From contig NZ_QRGR01000005.1 of the NCBI RefSeq assembly GCF_003367245.1, positions 1 through 64,000 on the forward strand: a stretch of 64,000 nt of DNA, read 5' to 3'. Under the pieces are notes generated by a model. It did no database searches and was not told the DNA's origin. It saw only the letters and a program-made list of their open reading frames with translations. This stretch comes from Pontibacter diazotrophicus. Lineage in GTDB: Bacteria; Bacteroidota; Bacteroidia; Cytophagales; Hymenobacteraceae. Position numbers and translations under genes: made by a program. Every line of letters starts with the position of its first letter. Position 1 is the first letter of the stretch. Below are positions 54,479 to 63,260 of this stretch, piece after piece.

Positions 54479-55417
54479 ATGGACATAAAAGTTTCAGTCG
54501 TTATACCAACGTTCAATAGGGAAGATTTGATCAGTGAGACTCTGGATTCTGTTCAATCGCAAACCTTACCTGATTGGGAATGCCTTATAGTAGATGATGG
54601 TTCCACTGACGAGACTGAAGCAATAGTACAGCGATACGCGCAGGCAGACCCCCGTTTCAAGTATGTAAAACGGCCACCTGACAGGTCGAAGGGAGGCAAC
54701 ACCTGCAGAAACATAGGCTTAGAACTGGCAAAAGGGGAGTTTATACAGTTTCTGGATTCAGACGATTTGCTTGCCCCCACCAAATTTGAAGAGCAGGTTC
54801 GTGCCCTCAGCACCAGCGAACCCCATGCAGTGGCTACCTGTAAGTGGGGCCGTTTCAGGACTTCTGAGGATGAACTGAGTGCCAAGCCAAACGAGCCTAC
54901 TTACGTCAGCACCGAAGGTCCTTTGGAGCTATTCAATATTTTTGGCAAGCACAGCATCTGGTTCCCCCCCCACGTGTACCTGGTAAGGAAAAAAACAATT
55001 GAAGAGGCTGGCTACTGGAACGAAGACCTGAAGATGAACCAGGACGGGGAGTTCTTTGCTCGGGTGCTCTTATGTGCCTCCCAAATTGTTTTTGTGCCCA
55101 CTGCGGAAGTGTACTACAGGCGCCATACCGGCAGCAACACCAGCACCTGGAACAAAGAGGACAGGGTAAGAAGCATGATTACGAGCTGGAAGATTATAGA
55201 TGCTGCTATTCAGAAGAAGTTTGGTATTGCCAACCATCCTTATGTAAAACAGGCCAGAAACCTAATCTACAATAATGTCAAAGACCGGTTTCCTGAGATT
55301 ATCCGGGAGAACCAGGACTTCTTTAAATTAAAGCGATCCTGGTTTGAAGAGTTTTCTATAAAAGCTAACTCAAGATTGCAGCTGCTGTACCTTAAAAAAA
55401 TAAAAGGCACTTCCTGA
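54479..55417 (+). CDS. Family 2 glycosyltransferase
   Basis: GT-A fold inverting transferase, 312 residues, no membrane helix, so a cytosolic enzyme adding a sugar to a lipid-linked repeat unit. VSVVIPTFNREDLISETL at the start, WECLIVDDGSTDETEAIV, KGGNTCRNIGLELAKGEFIQ, the metal-binding LDSDDLLAP, and the catalytic-base region MNQDGEFFARVL. A tract of seven Cs (54964-54970, codons for F-P-P) lies inside the gene. Donor and acceptor are unknown. Confidence 0.92.
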   Translation: MDIKVSVVIPTFNREDLISETLDSVQSQTLPDWECLIVDDGSTDETEAIVQRYAQADPRFKYVKRPPDRSKGGNTCRNIGLELAKGEFIQFLDSDDLLAPTKFEEQVRALSTSEPHAVATCKWGRFRTSEDELSAKPNEPTYVSTEGPLELFNIFGKHSIWFPPHVYLVRKKTIEEAGYWNEDLKMNQDGEFFARVLLCASQIVFVPTAEVYYRRHTGSNTSTWNKEDRVRSMITSWKIIDAAIQKKFGIANHPYVKQARNLIYNNVKDRFPEIIRENQDFFKLKRSWFEEFSIKANSRLQLLYLKKIKGTS

Positions 55418-55561
55418 TGTTATATATGCTTTAAGTGTAAATAAGAGGCAAACTAAGGTGATGCAATTGAATTAAATCGTTTTTAAACACACAATGCTTT
55501 TAGAGTGGCATCCATCAGCAGCACAAAGCGGTTGATGGAGAGCAGGAAGGCGTAAAGTTGA

Positions 55562-56150
55562 TAGCCAAAGCGCCTACGCATGCTGCTTAGGCGCTTCTTC
55601 CCCAAGGCTGTTTCCTACACCCAGTTCCTCTCCCTTGCCCGCCAGAGCTGCTTCCACGCCTTCCTCTTGGCCCAATGCCGCAGCAGCCTCTCCGCCCGCA
55701 CCGGCCACTACTACGTCAACTCTAAGAAGCTGCCCGTCTCGATAATCTCAGGATACACTCCCACAGGGTCTTAGAGGGGATAGCCAGCCGCGGGAAAAGC
55801 TCCACCGGCTGGTTCTTCGGCCTTAAGCTGCACCTGGTCACTAAGGTCAGGAAGAACATGAAAAATATATGCTCCTTACCCTCTGAGATAAGCTCGATCT
55901 GATGAAAAGAGGGGGCATAGAGGCCGTTAATGACATTCTCATGACTGTCTGTAACATCGACCAAACCCGCCACAGAAATCTTTTGGCAGAAGAGCAGCTT
56001 GCTACAGCTACCGGCAAGGCTGCAGCGGGCATCTCCCTCAAGCTTGAGTATTCTGCCAGGCTTCCGCTCCAGGTCGTGGTGCTGAAAATACTGCTGGCAG
56101 AGCGGCCCGAATTCGCAGAGAAGAGGCATAAACTCTTCTGGCTGTAGGCT
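55562..56150 (+). pseudogene. Decayed IS982-type transposase
   Basis: Fragments of one transposase are spread over different frames. From 55580: LLRRFFPKAVSYTQFLSL, an IS982 N-terminal pattern. From about 55776: GIASRGKSSTGWFFGLKLHL, the central motif of IS982 transposases, then a stop at about 55900. From about 55912: IEAVNDILMTVCNIDQTRHR, the C-terminal NIDHTRH motif. Internal stops and frame changes show it is dead. No terminal inverted repeats or target duplication could be identified. It separates the glycosyltransferase from the sulfotransferase part of the locus. Confidence 0.75.
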
Positions 56151-56155
56151 AGTTA

Positions 56156-56818
56156 AACATAAATATTCGGAGCAGTTTAGTTGTATATTGTTGGTAGTTT
56201 GCCTACTAAAACAATAAAAAAGCCAACCGATCTTTATTGTTCCGCCTAAAATTTCCTCAGAATAATCTCTTATAGTATAGATGTAACCATCCGCGCGCAA
56301 GAGCGTTGTATTACTGTTATCATAGTGCCCACACACGCTAAGAGGCTAATTTAGAACAGCCTGAAGACAATGAGCTGCAGCGAGAAAGATAAGAATTGAG
56401 TTAAATGTTTCACAAACGAGAAGGTGTGTAAGCTGCCTATAACCTAGTTGAGTCTTTAGTGCCTGCCTGTTTAACAGGTCCAGGAGCATGGCCTGATAAT
56501 CAGCGGTTGCTATATAACTTTCTTGAGCAGGCAGTTAGGTGGTATAACACTGGAAATACTCTAAAACCATGAGAACGCAGAAGCTTACGACGCAAAACCG
56601 GAAAGATCATGAATAATTTATATTGATATACAGGTGCTTAGAAGGTGAAATAGTAAATTTTTAAGACATGTTAGGTTCATCTTCGTACTTGAATACCCGG
56701 ATTAACTCATTACCAAGGCAGCGGAAGAGGTGAGGGAAATTGAAGAGACCAAATTAAAAAAATCAAGCTATCGTTGCAAATGAATCTTGACTGGAGTAAA
56801 AATTAATAAGCTACATAT
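56156..56818. other. Non-coding region after the transposase remnant
   Basis: About 660 bp with no ORF or recognised element; probably decayed insertion DNA plus the promoter of the sulfotransferase gene. Confidence 0.4.
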
Positions 56819-57682
56819 ATGCACAAACTATACAACTGTATCATTCTTTCCACAAAGTCAGCAGGCTCTAGTGCGCTGCAGCAATTCCTTGTGCAGGATT
56901 TTGGTTTTAAAATGACAAAAAAAGTCCGGCATCATGAGAATGAAACCTTATTTTGGGCAAAAGCAACTTCTATACTAAGGCTTCCCCAGCAAAAGTTGCA
57001 TAGGAGCAAACTACCTTATTCATATGATAAAGCCTTTGAAAGCCTGCAAAAGTTTGTCAGTGAAAATGAACTAGGCAACCTGACATCTGGCAACGTGACA
57101 AGGGAAGAAATATTCAACCTATATTCCCGGCTTATACAGCAAAATCAGCCTCGTTTTGTTGAGAAGAGCCCACATCATCTTTTTAACAAGAGTAATTTAG
57201 ACCTGATAAGCGAGTATATTTCTCTTCACAAAAATGATATCGACTTTAAGGTCATAGGCTTAGTCCGACATCCTCTTTCTGTTATATATTCAGGTTGGGA
57301 CAGGTGGAAGTTTGATTGCAGACTGTTTGAAAACGAATGGTATACATCCAATCAAAACCTGTTGCACTACCAGAAAGAACTGGACATTGAGATTGTTCGC
57401 TATGAAGACCTGGTGGCAGAAAACGGGGCGTTCATGCAAGAAAAGTTAAACCTGGAGCCTGTCTCAAACAATTTCCATTTCAGGAGCTCTTCTCTTTATA
57501 AGTGGAAAACAGATGATAAATTTGGGCACGAGCTAAGTGATGAAACAAAGCAACTGGCCGCCAATTTCGGATATAGTGACTTTGAAACTCCCTATAACAA
57601 TTTGTCGTGGAAAATTAAAGAAATGGCAACGTATGCTGGTGTCGAGATAAAGCGGTTGTTACGCTCAAATGATGTGGCTTAG
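56819..57682 (+). CDS. Sulfotransferase family protein
   Basis: PAPS-dependent transfer of sulfate to a hydroxyl or amino group, here probably of a carbohydrate. 287 residues. The 5'-phosphosulfate loop is IILSTKSAGSSALQQFL near residue 9, the 3'-phosphate site is VIGLVRHPLSVIYSGWDRWK near residue 148, and FVEKSPHHLFN carries a conserved Lys-Ser between them. No signal peptide, so it acts in the cytosol. The gene is A+T-rich relative to its neighbours. It sits between polysaccharide genes and a complete PAPS-forming operon, which supports sulfation of the polysaccharide. Confidence 0.85.
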   Translation: MHKLYNCIILSTKSAGSSALQQFLVQDFGFKMTKKVRHHENETLFWAKATSILRLPQQKLHRSKLPYSYDKAFESLQKFVSENELGNLTSGNVTREEIFNLYSRLIQQNQPRFVEKSPHHLFNKSNLDLISEYISLHKNDIDFKVIGLVRHPLSVIYSGWDRWKFDCRLFENEWYTSNQNLLHYQKELDIEIVRYEDLVAENGAFMQEKLNLEPVSNNFHFRSSSLYKWKTDDKFGHELSDETKQLAANFGYSDFETPYNNLSWKIKEMATYAGVEIKRLLRSNDVA

Positions 57683-57867
57683 TTAGCTTAGCGTGCTCGC
57701 AAATAAGAATTAGCAAGTCTGCCGGAAAAATATAATATTGCCCATATAAAGGCAGACATAGACATAAGATCAGGCTGAGAGGATGTAAACACGCTATGTA
57801 GAAGCATCAAAATCTGGTTGCTATTGTTCACCTCTCAGCTGAGCATATACAAAGTATTAAGTTAGAA

Positions 57868-58653
57868 ATGGATTTAAGTAAACTTATTTCTTCAGCTGCT
57901 ATCGAAGCAGGTATAAAAATATTAAAAATCTATGAACAAGAATTTACTGTAGAATACAAATCAGATGAGTCTCCTCTAACGCTTGCAGATAAAATGGCAC
58001 ATGAGGTAATAGTGTCCTTCCTGGAAAAAACACCATACCCTGTATTAAGCGAAGAAGGCAGCCGCATTCCGTTTGAGGACAGAAAGAACTGGCCTTCTTA
58101 CTGGCTCATCGACCCGCTGGATGGAACCAAGGAGTTTGTAAAGCGCAACGGAGAATTTACCGTAAACATCGCCCTGATAAAAAACAATGTTCCTGTGCTG
58201 GGGGTAGTATATGCCCCTGTAAAGCAGTGGCTGTATGTTGGTGCATCGGGAGAAGGAGCCTGGAAACTGGAGCTAACCGAACATCAGCTCCCTGATAACT
58301 GGAAGGAGGCAGGGAAAAGTCTGCCTTTAAAAGCCGCTGAGGGCAGAAAGTATACGGTAGTAGGAAGCCGATCCCACAGGTCCGAAGAAACAGAAGCGTT
58401 TGTAGCCAGGCTGCAGGAAGAGCATGGCGAGGTGGCCTTTGTGTCGATGGGCAGCTCTCTGAAGCTTTGTTTGGTGGCAGAGGGAGTGGCAGATATCTAC
58501 CCACGCCTGGCGCCTACCATGGAGTGGGACACGGCAGCAGGAGATGCCATAGCGCGCAGCGCTGGCTGCAGCGTAGTGCAATATCATACTGGAACACCGC
58601 TGCAATACAACAAGGAAAACCTGTTGAATCCCTGGTTTGTAGTGAAGCGTTAA
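57868..58653 (+). CDS. cysQ: 3'(2'),5'-bisphosphate nucleotidase
   Basis: Hydrolyses PAP, the product left after sulfotransfer, to AMP and phosphate, so preventing product inhibition. 261 residues of the inositol monophosphatase-like fold: SPLTLADKMAHEVI, metal site LSEEGS, IDPLDGTKEFVKRNGEFTVNIALI, and the C-terminal MEWDTAAGDAIARSAG. It begins the sulfate-activation operon and its stop shares a base with the next ATG (TAATG). Confidence 0.94.
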   Translation: MDLSKLISSAAIEAGIKILKIYEQEFTVEYKSDESPLTLADKMAHEVIVSFLEKTPYPVLSEEGSRIPFEDRKNWPSYWLIDPLDGTKEFVKRNGEFTVNIALIKNNVPVLGVVYAPVKQWLYVGASGEGAWKLELTEHQLPDNWKEAGKSLPLKAAEGRKYTVVGSRSHRSEETEAFVARLQEEHGEVAFVSMGSSLKLCLVAEGVADIYPRLAPTMEWDTAAGDAIARSAGCSVVQYHTGTPLQYNKENLLNPWFVVKR

Positions 58654-60425
58654 TGTTTGAACTGCCTATCGAAAAATGGATTACGATAGCTGTGCTGGTG
58701 TGGAGCGTAGTAGGCTTGCTACTAGACAAAATCCGCCCGGCGCTGGTCTTTCTCAGCGGCGTTATCGTGCTGCTGCTCGGGCAGGTGGTACAGCCTGCTG
58801 ATTTTCTGCTAAGCCTGAGCAACGAATCCATTATCACAATTTTTCTGTTAATTTTCATCACCGCCGGCATAAAGAACCACTTCAACCTGATTGGTCTTCT
58901 GAACAGGCTGTTCAGGACAGCCAGGAGCCCAAGGGCATTCATGATACGTATGACAGCCGGCGTGTCCGTTCTTTCCTCTGTTATCAACAACACGCCTGTT
59001 GTCGCCCTGATGATTCCGTATGTATATCAGTGGTCGAAACGGCACAAGGTGGCTCCTTCCAAACTCCTGATCCCGCTGTCTTTTGCCGCTATTATTGGCG
59101 GCATGATGACGGTGATAGGCACCTCTACCAACCTGGTGCTGAATGGCTTTATTCTTTCACGGGAGCCTGAAGGGCTGGGGTTTCTGGATTTCTTCCTGCC
59201 AGGGGTGCTGGTAACGGCAGTTGGGCTCTCTTTTTTAGCTACTGTTGGGTACAGGTTGTTGCCCTCCCGGATAAATCCGATGGACGAATTTAAAACCAAT
59301 GCCCGTGAATATCTCGTAGAAACCCTTATTGAAGAAGAATCTGAGTTGGCCGGCAAGAGTGTTGTTGAAGCTAACCTGCGAAACCTGGAGGGAATCTATC
59401 TTTTCGAAATTGTCAGAAAAGGGAAGGGGATCAGCCCGGTAACGCCCGGAGAGGTGCTGCAGGTAGGCGACCACCTGTATTTTGCCGGAGATACTGAAAA
59501 AGTAGTGGATTTATTGCGGCAGGACAACGGCCTGCAAATACCGCATTCTGGTAAGTTGGGCATTGCAAAGCATGTGAACCTGGTGGAAACGGTGGTGCCG
59601 CGGAACAGCGAACTAACTGGCCGCACGTTAAAACAGAGCCAGTTTCGGGATAAGTATGACGCTGCTGTTGTCGCCATTCACCGGAAGGGAGAGAATCTGA
59701 ACGGCAAAATAGGCGCTATAGTGCTGGAGCCGGGAGATCTGTTGCTCATATCTGCGGGCCAGAAGTTTCTTTCGCGTAACAAAAACAACAAAGATTTGTA
59801 CACTGTATCTGTTGTGTCCAGAACAAATGGCACTGCTAACTGGAAGAAAGCAGTTTTTGGCATCGGTACCTTAGTGTCGCTGGGGTTGATGGCAGCAGGC
59901 TTTTTCAGCCTGTTTTTCAGTCTTTTTCTGGTGTGCGCGCTCATGGCGGTTACAGGCCTCCTCCGGGTGGAGGAAATTAAGGATTTGCTCGACCTGGATT
60001 TGCTGATTATTCTGGCAAGTGCCTTAACACTAAGCAAAGCGCTGATTAATACAGGCGTCGCACAGGAACTGGCAACACTTGTTATTCTTTTTTTTCAGGA
60101 TGGAGGGAAATACGGGGTGCTGATAGGCTTGTTCATCATTACCGTTTTGCTTACCTCGTTTATAACGAATGTGGCGGCTGTTTCCATTGCTTTCCCGATT
60201 GCGTATTCTCTAAGCCATGACATGGGGCTCGATCCAACCGGCTTTTACGTCGCGATTGCCTTCGGTGCTTCTGCCAGCTTTCTAACTCCTGTAGGGTACC
60301 AGACTAACCTCATGATCTATGGTCCGGGGTCTTATAAGGCAACTGATTTTCTAAAAATAGGCGTACCGTTTACCCTATTATATTCTATAACTTGTATAAC
60401 CTATATTATACTTATGTACTTCTAA
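58653..60425 (+). CDS. SLC13-family anion permease with RCK_C domains
   Basis: 590 residues from ATG 58653 (MFELPIEKWITIAVLVWSVV), overlapping the cysQ stop by one base; the longer frame from 58467 lies inside cysQ. About eleven helices are interrupted by two TrkA-C/RCK_C regulatory domains (about residues 215-370, for example GKSVVEANLRNLEGIYLFEI and NSELTGRTLKQSQF). The transport motifs SVINNTPVVALMIPYVY and MTVIGTSTNLVLNGF, and the second half TSFITNVAAVSIAFPIAYS, mark the SLC13/CitMHS fold. In a PAPS operon its substrate is very probably sulfate. Confidence 0.88.
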   Translation: MFELPIEKWITIAVLVWSVVGLLLDKIRPALVFLSGVIVLLLGQVVQPADFLLSLSNESIITIFLLIFITAGIKNHFNLIGLLNRLFRTARSPRAFMIRMTAGVSVLSSVINNTPVVALMIPYVYQWSKRHKVAPSKLLIPLSFAAIIGGMMTVIGTSTNLVLNGFILSREPEGLGFLDFFLPGVLVTAVGLSFLATVGYRLLPSRINPMDEFKTNAREYLVETLIEEESELAGKSVVEANLRNLEGIYLFEIVRKGKGISPVTPGEVLQVGDHLYFAGDTEKVVDLLRQDNGLQIPHSGKLGIAKHVNLVETVVPRNSELTGRTLKQSQFRDKYDAAVVAIHRKGENLNGKIGAIVLEPGDLLLISAGQKFLSRNKNNKDLYTVSVVSRTNGTANWKKAVFGIGTLVSLGLMAAGFFSLFFSLFLVCALMAVTGLLRVEEIKDLLDLDLLIILASALTLSKALINTGVAQELATLVILFFQDGGKYGVLIGLFIITVLLTSFITNVAAVSIAFPIAYSLSHDMGLDPTGFYVAIAFGASASFLTPVGYQTNLMIYGPGSYKATDFLKIGVPFTLLYSITCITYIILMYF

Positions 60426-60429
60426 TATT

Positions 60430-61038
60430 ATGAGTGAAAAGCTACACATCATACCGCACAAGCACCAGATAAACAGGAGGCTGCGAAACAAGATGAAAGG
60501 ACACCGCTCCTTAGTCATATGGTTTACAGGTTTCTCCGGAAGCGGTAAATCCACCCTTGCCAATGCCCTTGAAGAATACCTGTACGAGCATGGGTACCAC
60601 ACCTTTGTGCTGGACGGCGATAACGTGCGCAAAGGGCTCAACAGCGACCTTGACTTTTCGGATGAAGCCCGCAAAGAGAACATCCGCAGAATAGGAGAGG
60701 TAACAAAGCTGATGGCCGATGCCGGCCTTGTGGTGATGTCAGCTTTCATTTCCCCGTTCAAAGAAGACAGGGAGCGTGTAAGAAGTATAGCGGGAGAAGG
60801 CAACTTTATAGAAGTATTTGTAGACTGCCCTGTGGAAGTGTGCGAGCAGCGGGATACAAAAGGCCTGTACGCAAAAGCACGCAAAGGCGAAATCAGCAAC
60901 TTTACGGGTATCAGCGCTCCTTTCGAGGCGCCTGAAAACCCAGCCATACATATCCAATCAGATAAGGAACCGCTTGATGTATCCGTACAGAAGCTCATTT
61001 CTTACATCAAACCCAAATTGAATTTACCAAATGAGTAA
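60430..61038 (+). CDS. cysC: Adenylyl-sulfate kinase
   Basis: Phosphorylates APS to PAPS. 202 residues with the P-loop VIWFTGFSGSGKSTLANALE near residue 30, DGDNVRKGLNSDLDFSDEAR, the ENIRRIGEVTKLMADAGL helix, and the lid segment RDTKGLYAKARKGEISNFTG. It starts 4 bp after the permease and overlaps cysD by 8 bp. A stand-alone CysC next to cysDN without a cysH points to PAPS as an end product here. Confidence 0.95.
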   Translation: MSEKLHIIPHKHQINRRLRNKMKGHRSLVIWFTGFSGSGKSTLANALEEYLYEHGYHTFVLDGDNVRKGLNSDLDFSDEARKENIRRIGEVTKLMADAGLVVMSAFISPFKEDRERVRSIAGEGNFIEVFVDCPVEVCEQRDTKGLYAKARKGEISNFTGISAPFEAPENPAIHIQSDKEPLDVSVQKLISYIKPKLNLPNE

Positions 61039-61936
61039 TTATTCATTAAGTCACTTAAAAGAGTTAGAGGCAGAGGCCATCTTTGTTATCCGGGAGGTGG
61101 TGGCGCAGTTCGAGTGGCCGGCCATTCTGTTTTCCGGCGGTAAAGACTCTATTGTCGTCACCCATTTGGCCCGCAAAGCTTTTTTTCCTGCCAAAATACC
61201 TATGCCGCTCGTGCATATCGATACCGGTCACAACTTTCCCGAGACCATCGCCTTCCGTGACAACCTGGTAAAAGAACTGGGTGTGCAGCTTATAGTCGGG
61301 TCGGTACAGGAATCGATAGACAAGGGGCTCGTGAAAGAAGAGGGCGGTAGAAACGCCAGCAGAAATGCCCTGCAAACTGTTACCCTGCTGGATGCCATTG
61401 AGCGGAACAAGATTGATGCTGCCATTGGCGGCGCAAGGCGCGACGAAGAAAAGGCAAGAGCCAAAGAGCGCTTCTTCTCCCATCGCGATGATTTCGGGCA
61501 GTGGGACCCCAAAAACCAGCGGCCTGAGCTGTGGAACCTGTTTAACGGCAGAAAGAACATGGGTGAGCATTTCAGGGTGTTCCCTATAAGCAATTGGACG
61601 GAGATGGACATCTGGCAGTATATCCTGACGGAGAACCTCGCCATCCCTTCGCTCTACTTTGCGCATCAGCGGGATGTGATTTACCGCGATGATACCTGGC
61701 TGCCTATGTCGGAGCATATCCGCCTTCGGGATGAGGAGGAGGTGGTGCGCAAGCACATCCGCTTCCGGACACTTGGCGATATTACCATCACCGGCGGTGT
61801 AGAGTCCGATGCCGACACCTTAGATAAAATCATTCTGGAAGTAGCCGCTACGCGCCACACCGAGCGAGGCAACCGGGCCGACGATAAACGCTCTGAAACA
61901 TCCATGGAAGACAGAAAAAAACAAGGCTATTTCTAA
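61031..61936 (+). CDS. cysD: Sulfate adenylyltransferase subunit 2
   Basis: Catalytic subunit of ATP sulfurylase; makes APS from ATP and sulfate. 301 residues of the PP-loop superfamily: AILFSGGKDSIVVTHLA near residue 33, VHIDTGHNFPETIAFRD, AAIGGARRDEEKARAKERFF and WTEMDIWQYILTENLAIPSLYF. It overlaps cysC and is followed after 67 bp by cysN. Confidence 0.96.
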   Translation: MSNYSLSHLKELEAEAIFVIREVVAQFEWPAILFSGGKDSIVVTHLARKAFFPAKIPMPLVHIDTGHNFPETIAFRDNLVKELGVQLIVGSVQESIDKGLVKEEGGRNASRNALQTVTLLDAIERNKIDAAIGGARRDEEKARAKERFFSHRDDFGQWDPKNQRPELWNLFNGRKNMGEHFRVFPISNWTEMDIWQYILTENLAIPSLYFAHQRDVIYRDDTWLPMSEHIRLRDEEEVVRKHIRFRTLGDITITGGVESDADTLDKIILEVAATRHTERGNRADDKRSETSMEDRKKQGYF

Positions 61937-62003
61937 GGGCATGTTTATACTTAATTCTTGAGAAACAGAAAAAAATTAAACAAGCTCTAAAACAGACAAC
62001 ACG

Positions 62004-63245
62004 ATGCAACTATTAAGATTTACAACAGCCGGAAGTGTAGATGACGGGAAAAGCACCCTTATCGGCCGTTTGTTATACGACTCAAAGTCCATTTTCGAAG
62101 ACCAGATGGAAGCCGTCAGAAAGTCGAGCGAGAAGAAGGGCCTGGACCACGTAGACCTGTCCTTATTTACCGATGGCTTGAAAGACGAGCGGGAACAGGG
62201 CATTACCATTGATGTGGCCTACCGCTATTTCGCCACCCCAAAGCGCAAATTTATTATAGCCGACACTCCTGGCCATATACAGTATACCCGTAACATGGTG
62301 ACAGGCGCCTCCACAGCTAACCTGGCCCTCATCCTGCTGGATGCGCGCAACGGTGTGGTGGAGCAAACCTGCCGGCACTCTTTTATCGCTACGCTCCTGC
62401 AAATTCCGCACGTAGTGGTGTGTATCAACAAGATGGACCTGATGGACTACTCTGAGGAGCGTTTTGATGAGATAGTAAAGGAATACACCGAGTTTGCCGC
62501 GAAGCTGAATGTGAAGGATGTCCGCTTTGTGCCCATCAGTGCGCTGCATGGCGATAATGTGGTTAACAGGTCCGACAAAATGAGCTGGTACCAGGGCGAA
62601 ACACTGCTGCACATGCTGGAGACCATCCACATCGGCAATGACAAGAACCTGATCGACTGCCGCTTTCCTGTGCAGACAGTTATCCGGCCGCACAACGATG
62701 AGCATCACGACTACAGGGGCTATGCCGGCCGTGTGGCAGGAGGCGTGTTTAAGCCGGGCGATAAGGTACTGGTAATGCCCTCAGGCTTTAGCAGCACCAT
62801 TAAAAGCATCGACACCTTTGATGGTCCGGTGCAGGAAGCCTTTTCTCCCATGTCGGTGAGCATGACGCTGGAAGATGATATTGATATCAGCCGTGGTGAT
62901 ATGATTGTGCGGGAAAACAACCAGCCGAAAGTGATACAGGACCTGGATGTGATGCTGTGCTGGTTGCATGAGCAGGGCCCTGCCATGCGAGGAAAGTATA
63001 TCCTGCGCCACACAACAAACGAGGTGCGTACCATGATTAAAGAGGTGCTGTATAAGGTGAATGTGAATACGCTGCACCGCATAGAGGATGACAAGGATAT
63101 AAAAATGAACGAAATCAGCCGCGTGCGCCTGCGCACAACAAAGCCGCTGCTCGCTGATGCTTATAACCGCAACCGCCAGACGGGCAGTATCATATTAATA
63201 GACGAAACAACGAATGAAACAGTAGCGGCCGGTATGATTCTGTAA
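62004..63245 (+). CDS. cysN: Sulfate adenylyltransferase subunit 1 (GTPase)
   Basis: GTPase subunit that drives APS formation by CysD. 413 residues, EF-Tu-like: G1 GSVDDGKSTLIGRLLYD, G2 in EREQGITIDVAYRYF, G3 ADTPGHIQYTRNM, G4 INKMDLMDYS, then beta-barrel domains 2 and 3. Unlike many CysN proteins it has no fused CysC, consistent with the separate cysC upstream. Confidence 0.96.
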   Translation: MQLLRFTTAGSVDDGKSTLIGRLLYDSKSIFEDQMEAVRKSSEKKGLDHVDLSLFTDGLKDEREQGITIDVAYRYFATPKRKFIIADTPGHIQYTRNMVTGASTANLALILLDARNGVVEQTCRHSFIATLLQIPHVVVCINKMDLMDYSEERFDEIVKEYTEFAAKLNVKDVRFVPISALHGDNVVNRSDKMSWYQGETLLHMLETIHIGNDKNLIDCRFPVQTVIRPHNDEHHDYRGYAGRVAGGVFKPGDKVLVMPSGFSSTIKSIDTFDGPVQEAFSPMSVSMTLEDDIDISRGDMIVRENNQPKVIQDLDVMLCWLHEQGPAMRGKYILRHTTNEVRTMIKEVLYKVNVNTLHRIEDDKDIKMNEISRVRLRTTKPLLADAYNRNRQTGSIILIDETTNETVAAGMIL

Positions 63246-63260
63246 AACTGCCTCCGAAAA

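Noticed and set aside
55483-55614. Minus-strand fragment ending RFGYQLYAFLLSINRFVLLM and a stop at 55485-55483, looking like a transposase C-terminus
   Set aside because: It is only about 40 codons, overlaps the start of the IS982-type remnant on the other strand, and I could not place it in a family.
55722-56336. A 204-codon open frame on the minus strand
   Set aside because: It is antisense to the decayed IS982-type transposase; its translation is low-complexity and shows no motif, while the plus strand reads as transposase fragments.
58467-58652. N-terminal extension of the SLC13 permease
   Set aside because: This part of the frame lies inside cysQ and is polar and unconserved; the ATG at 58653 starts directly with the first membrane helix.
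61064-61756. A 230-codon frame on the minus strand
   Set aside because: It is antisense to cysD, which is complete and highly conserved.
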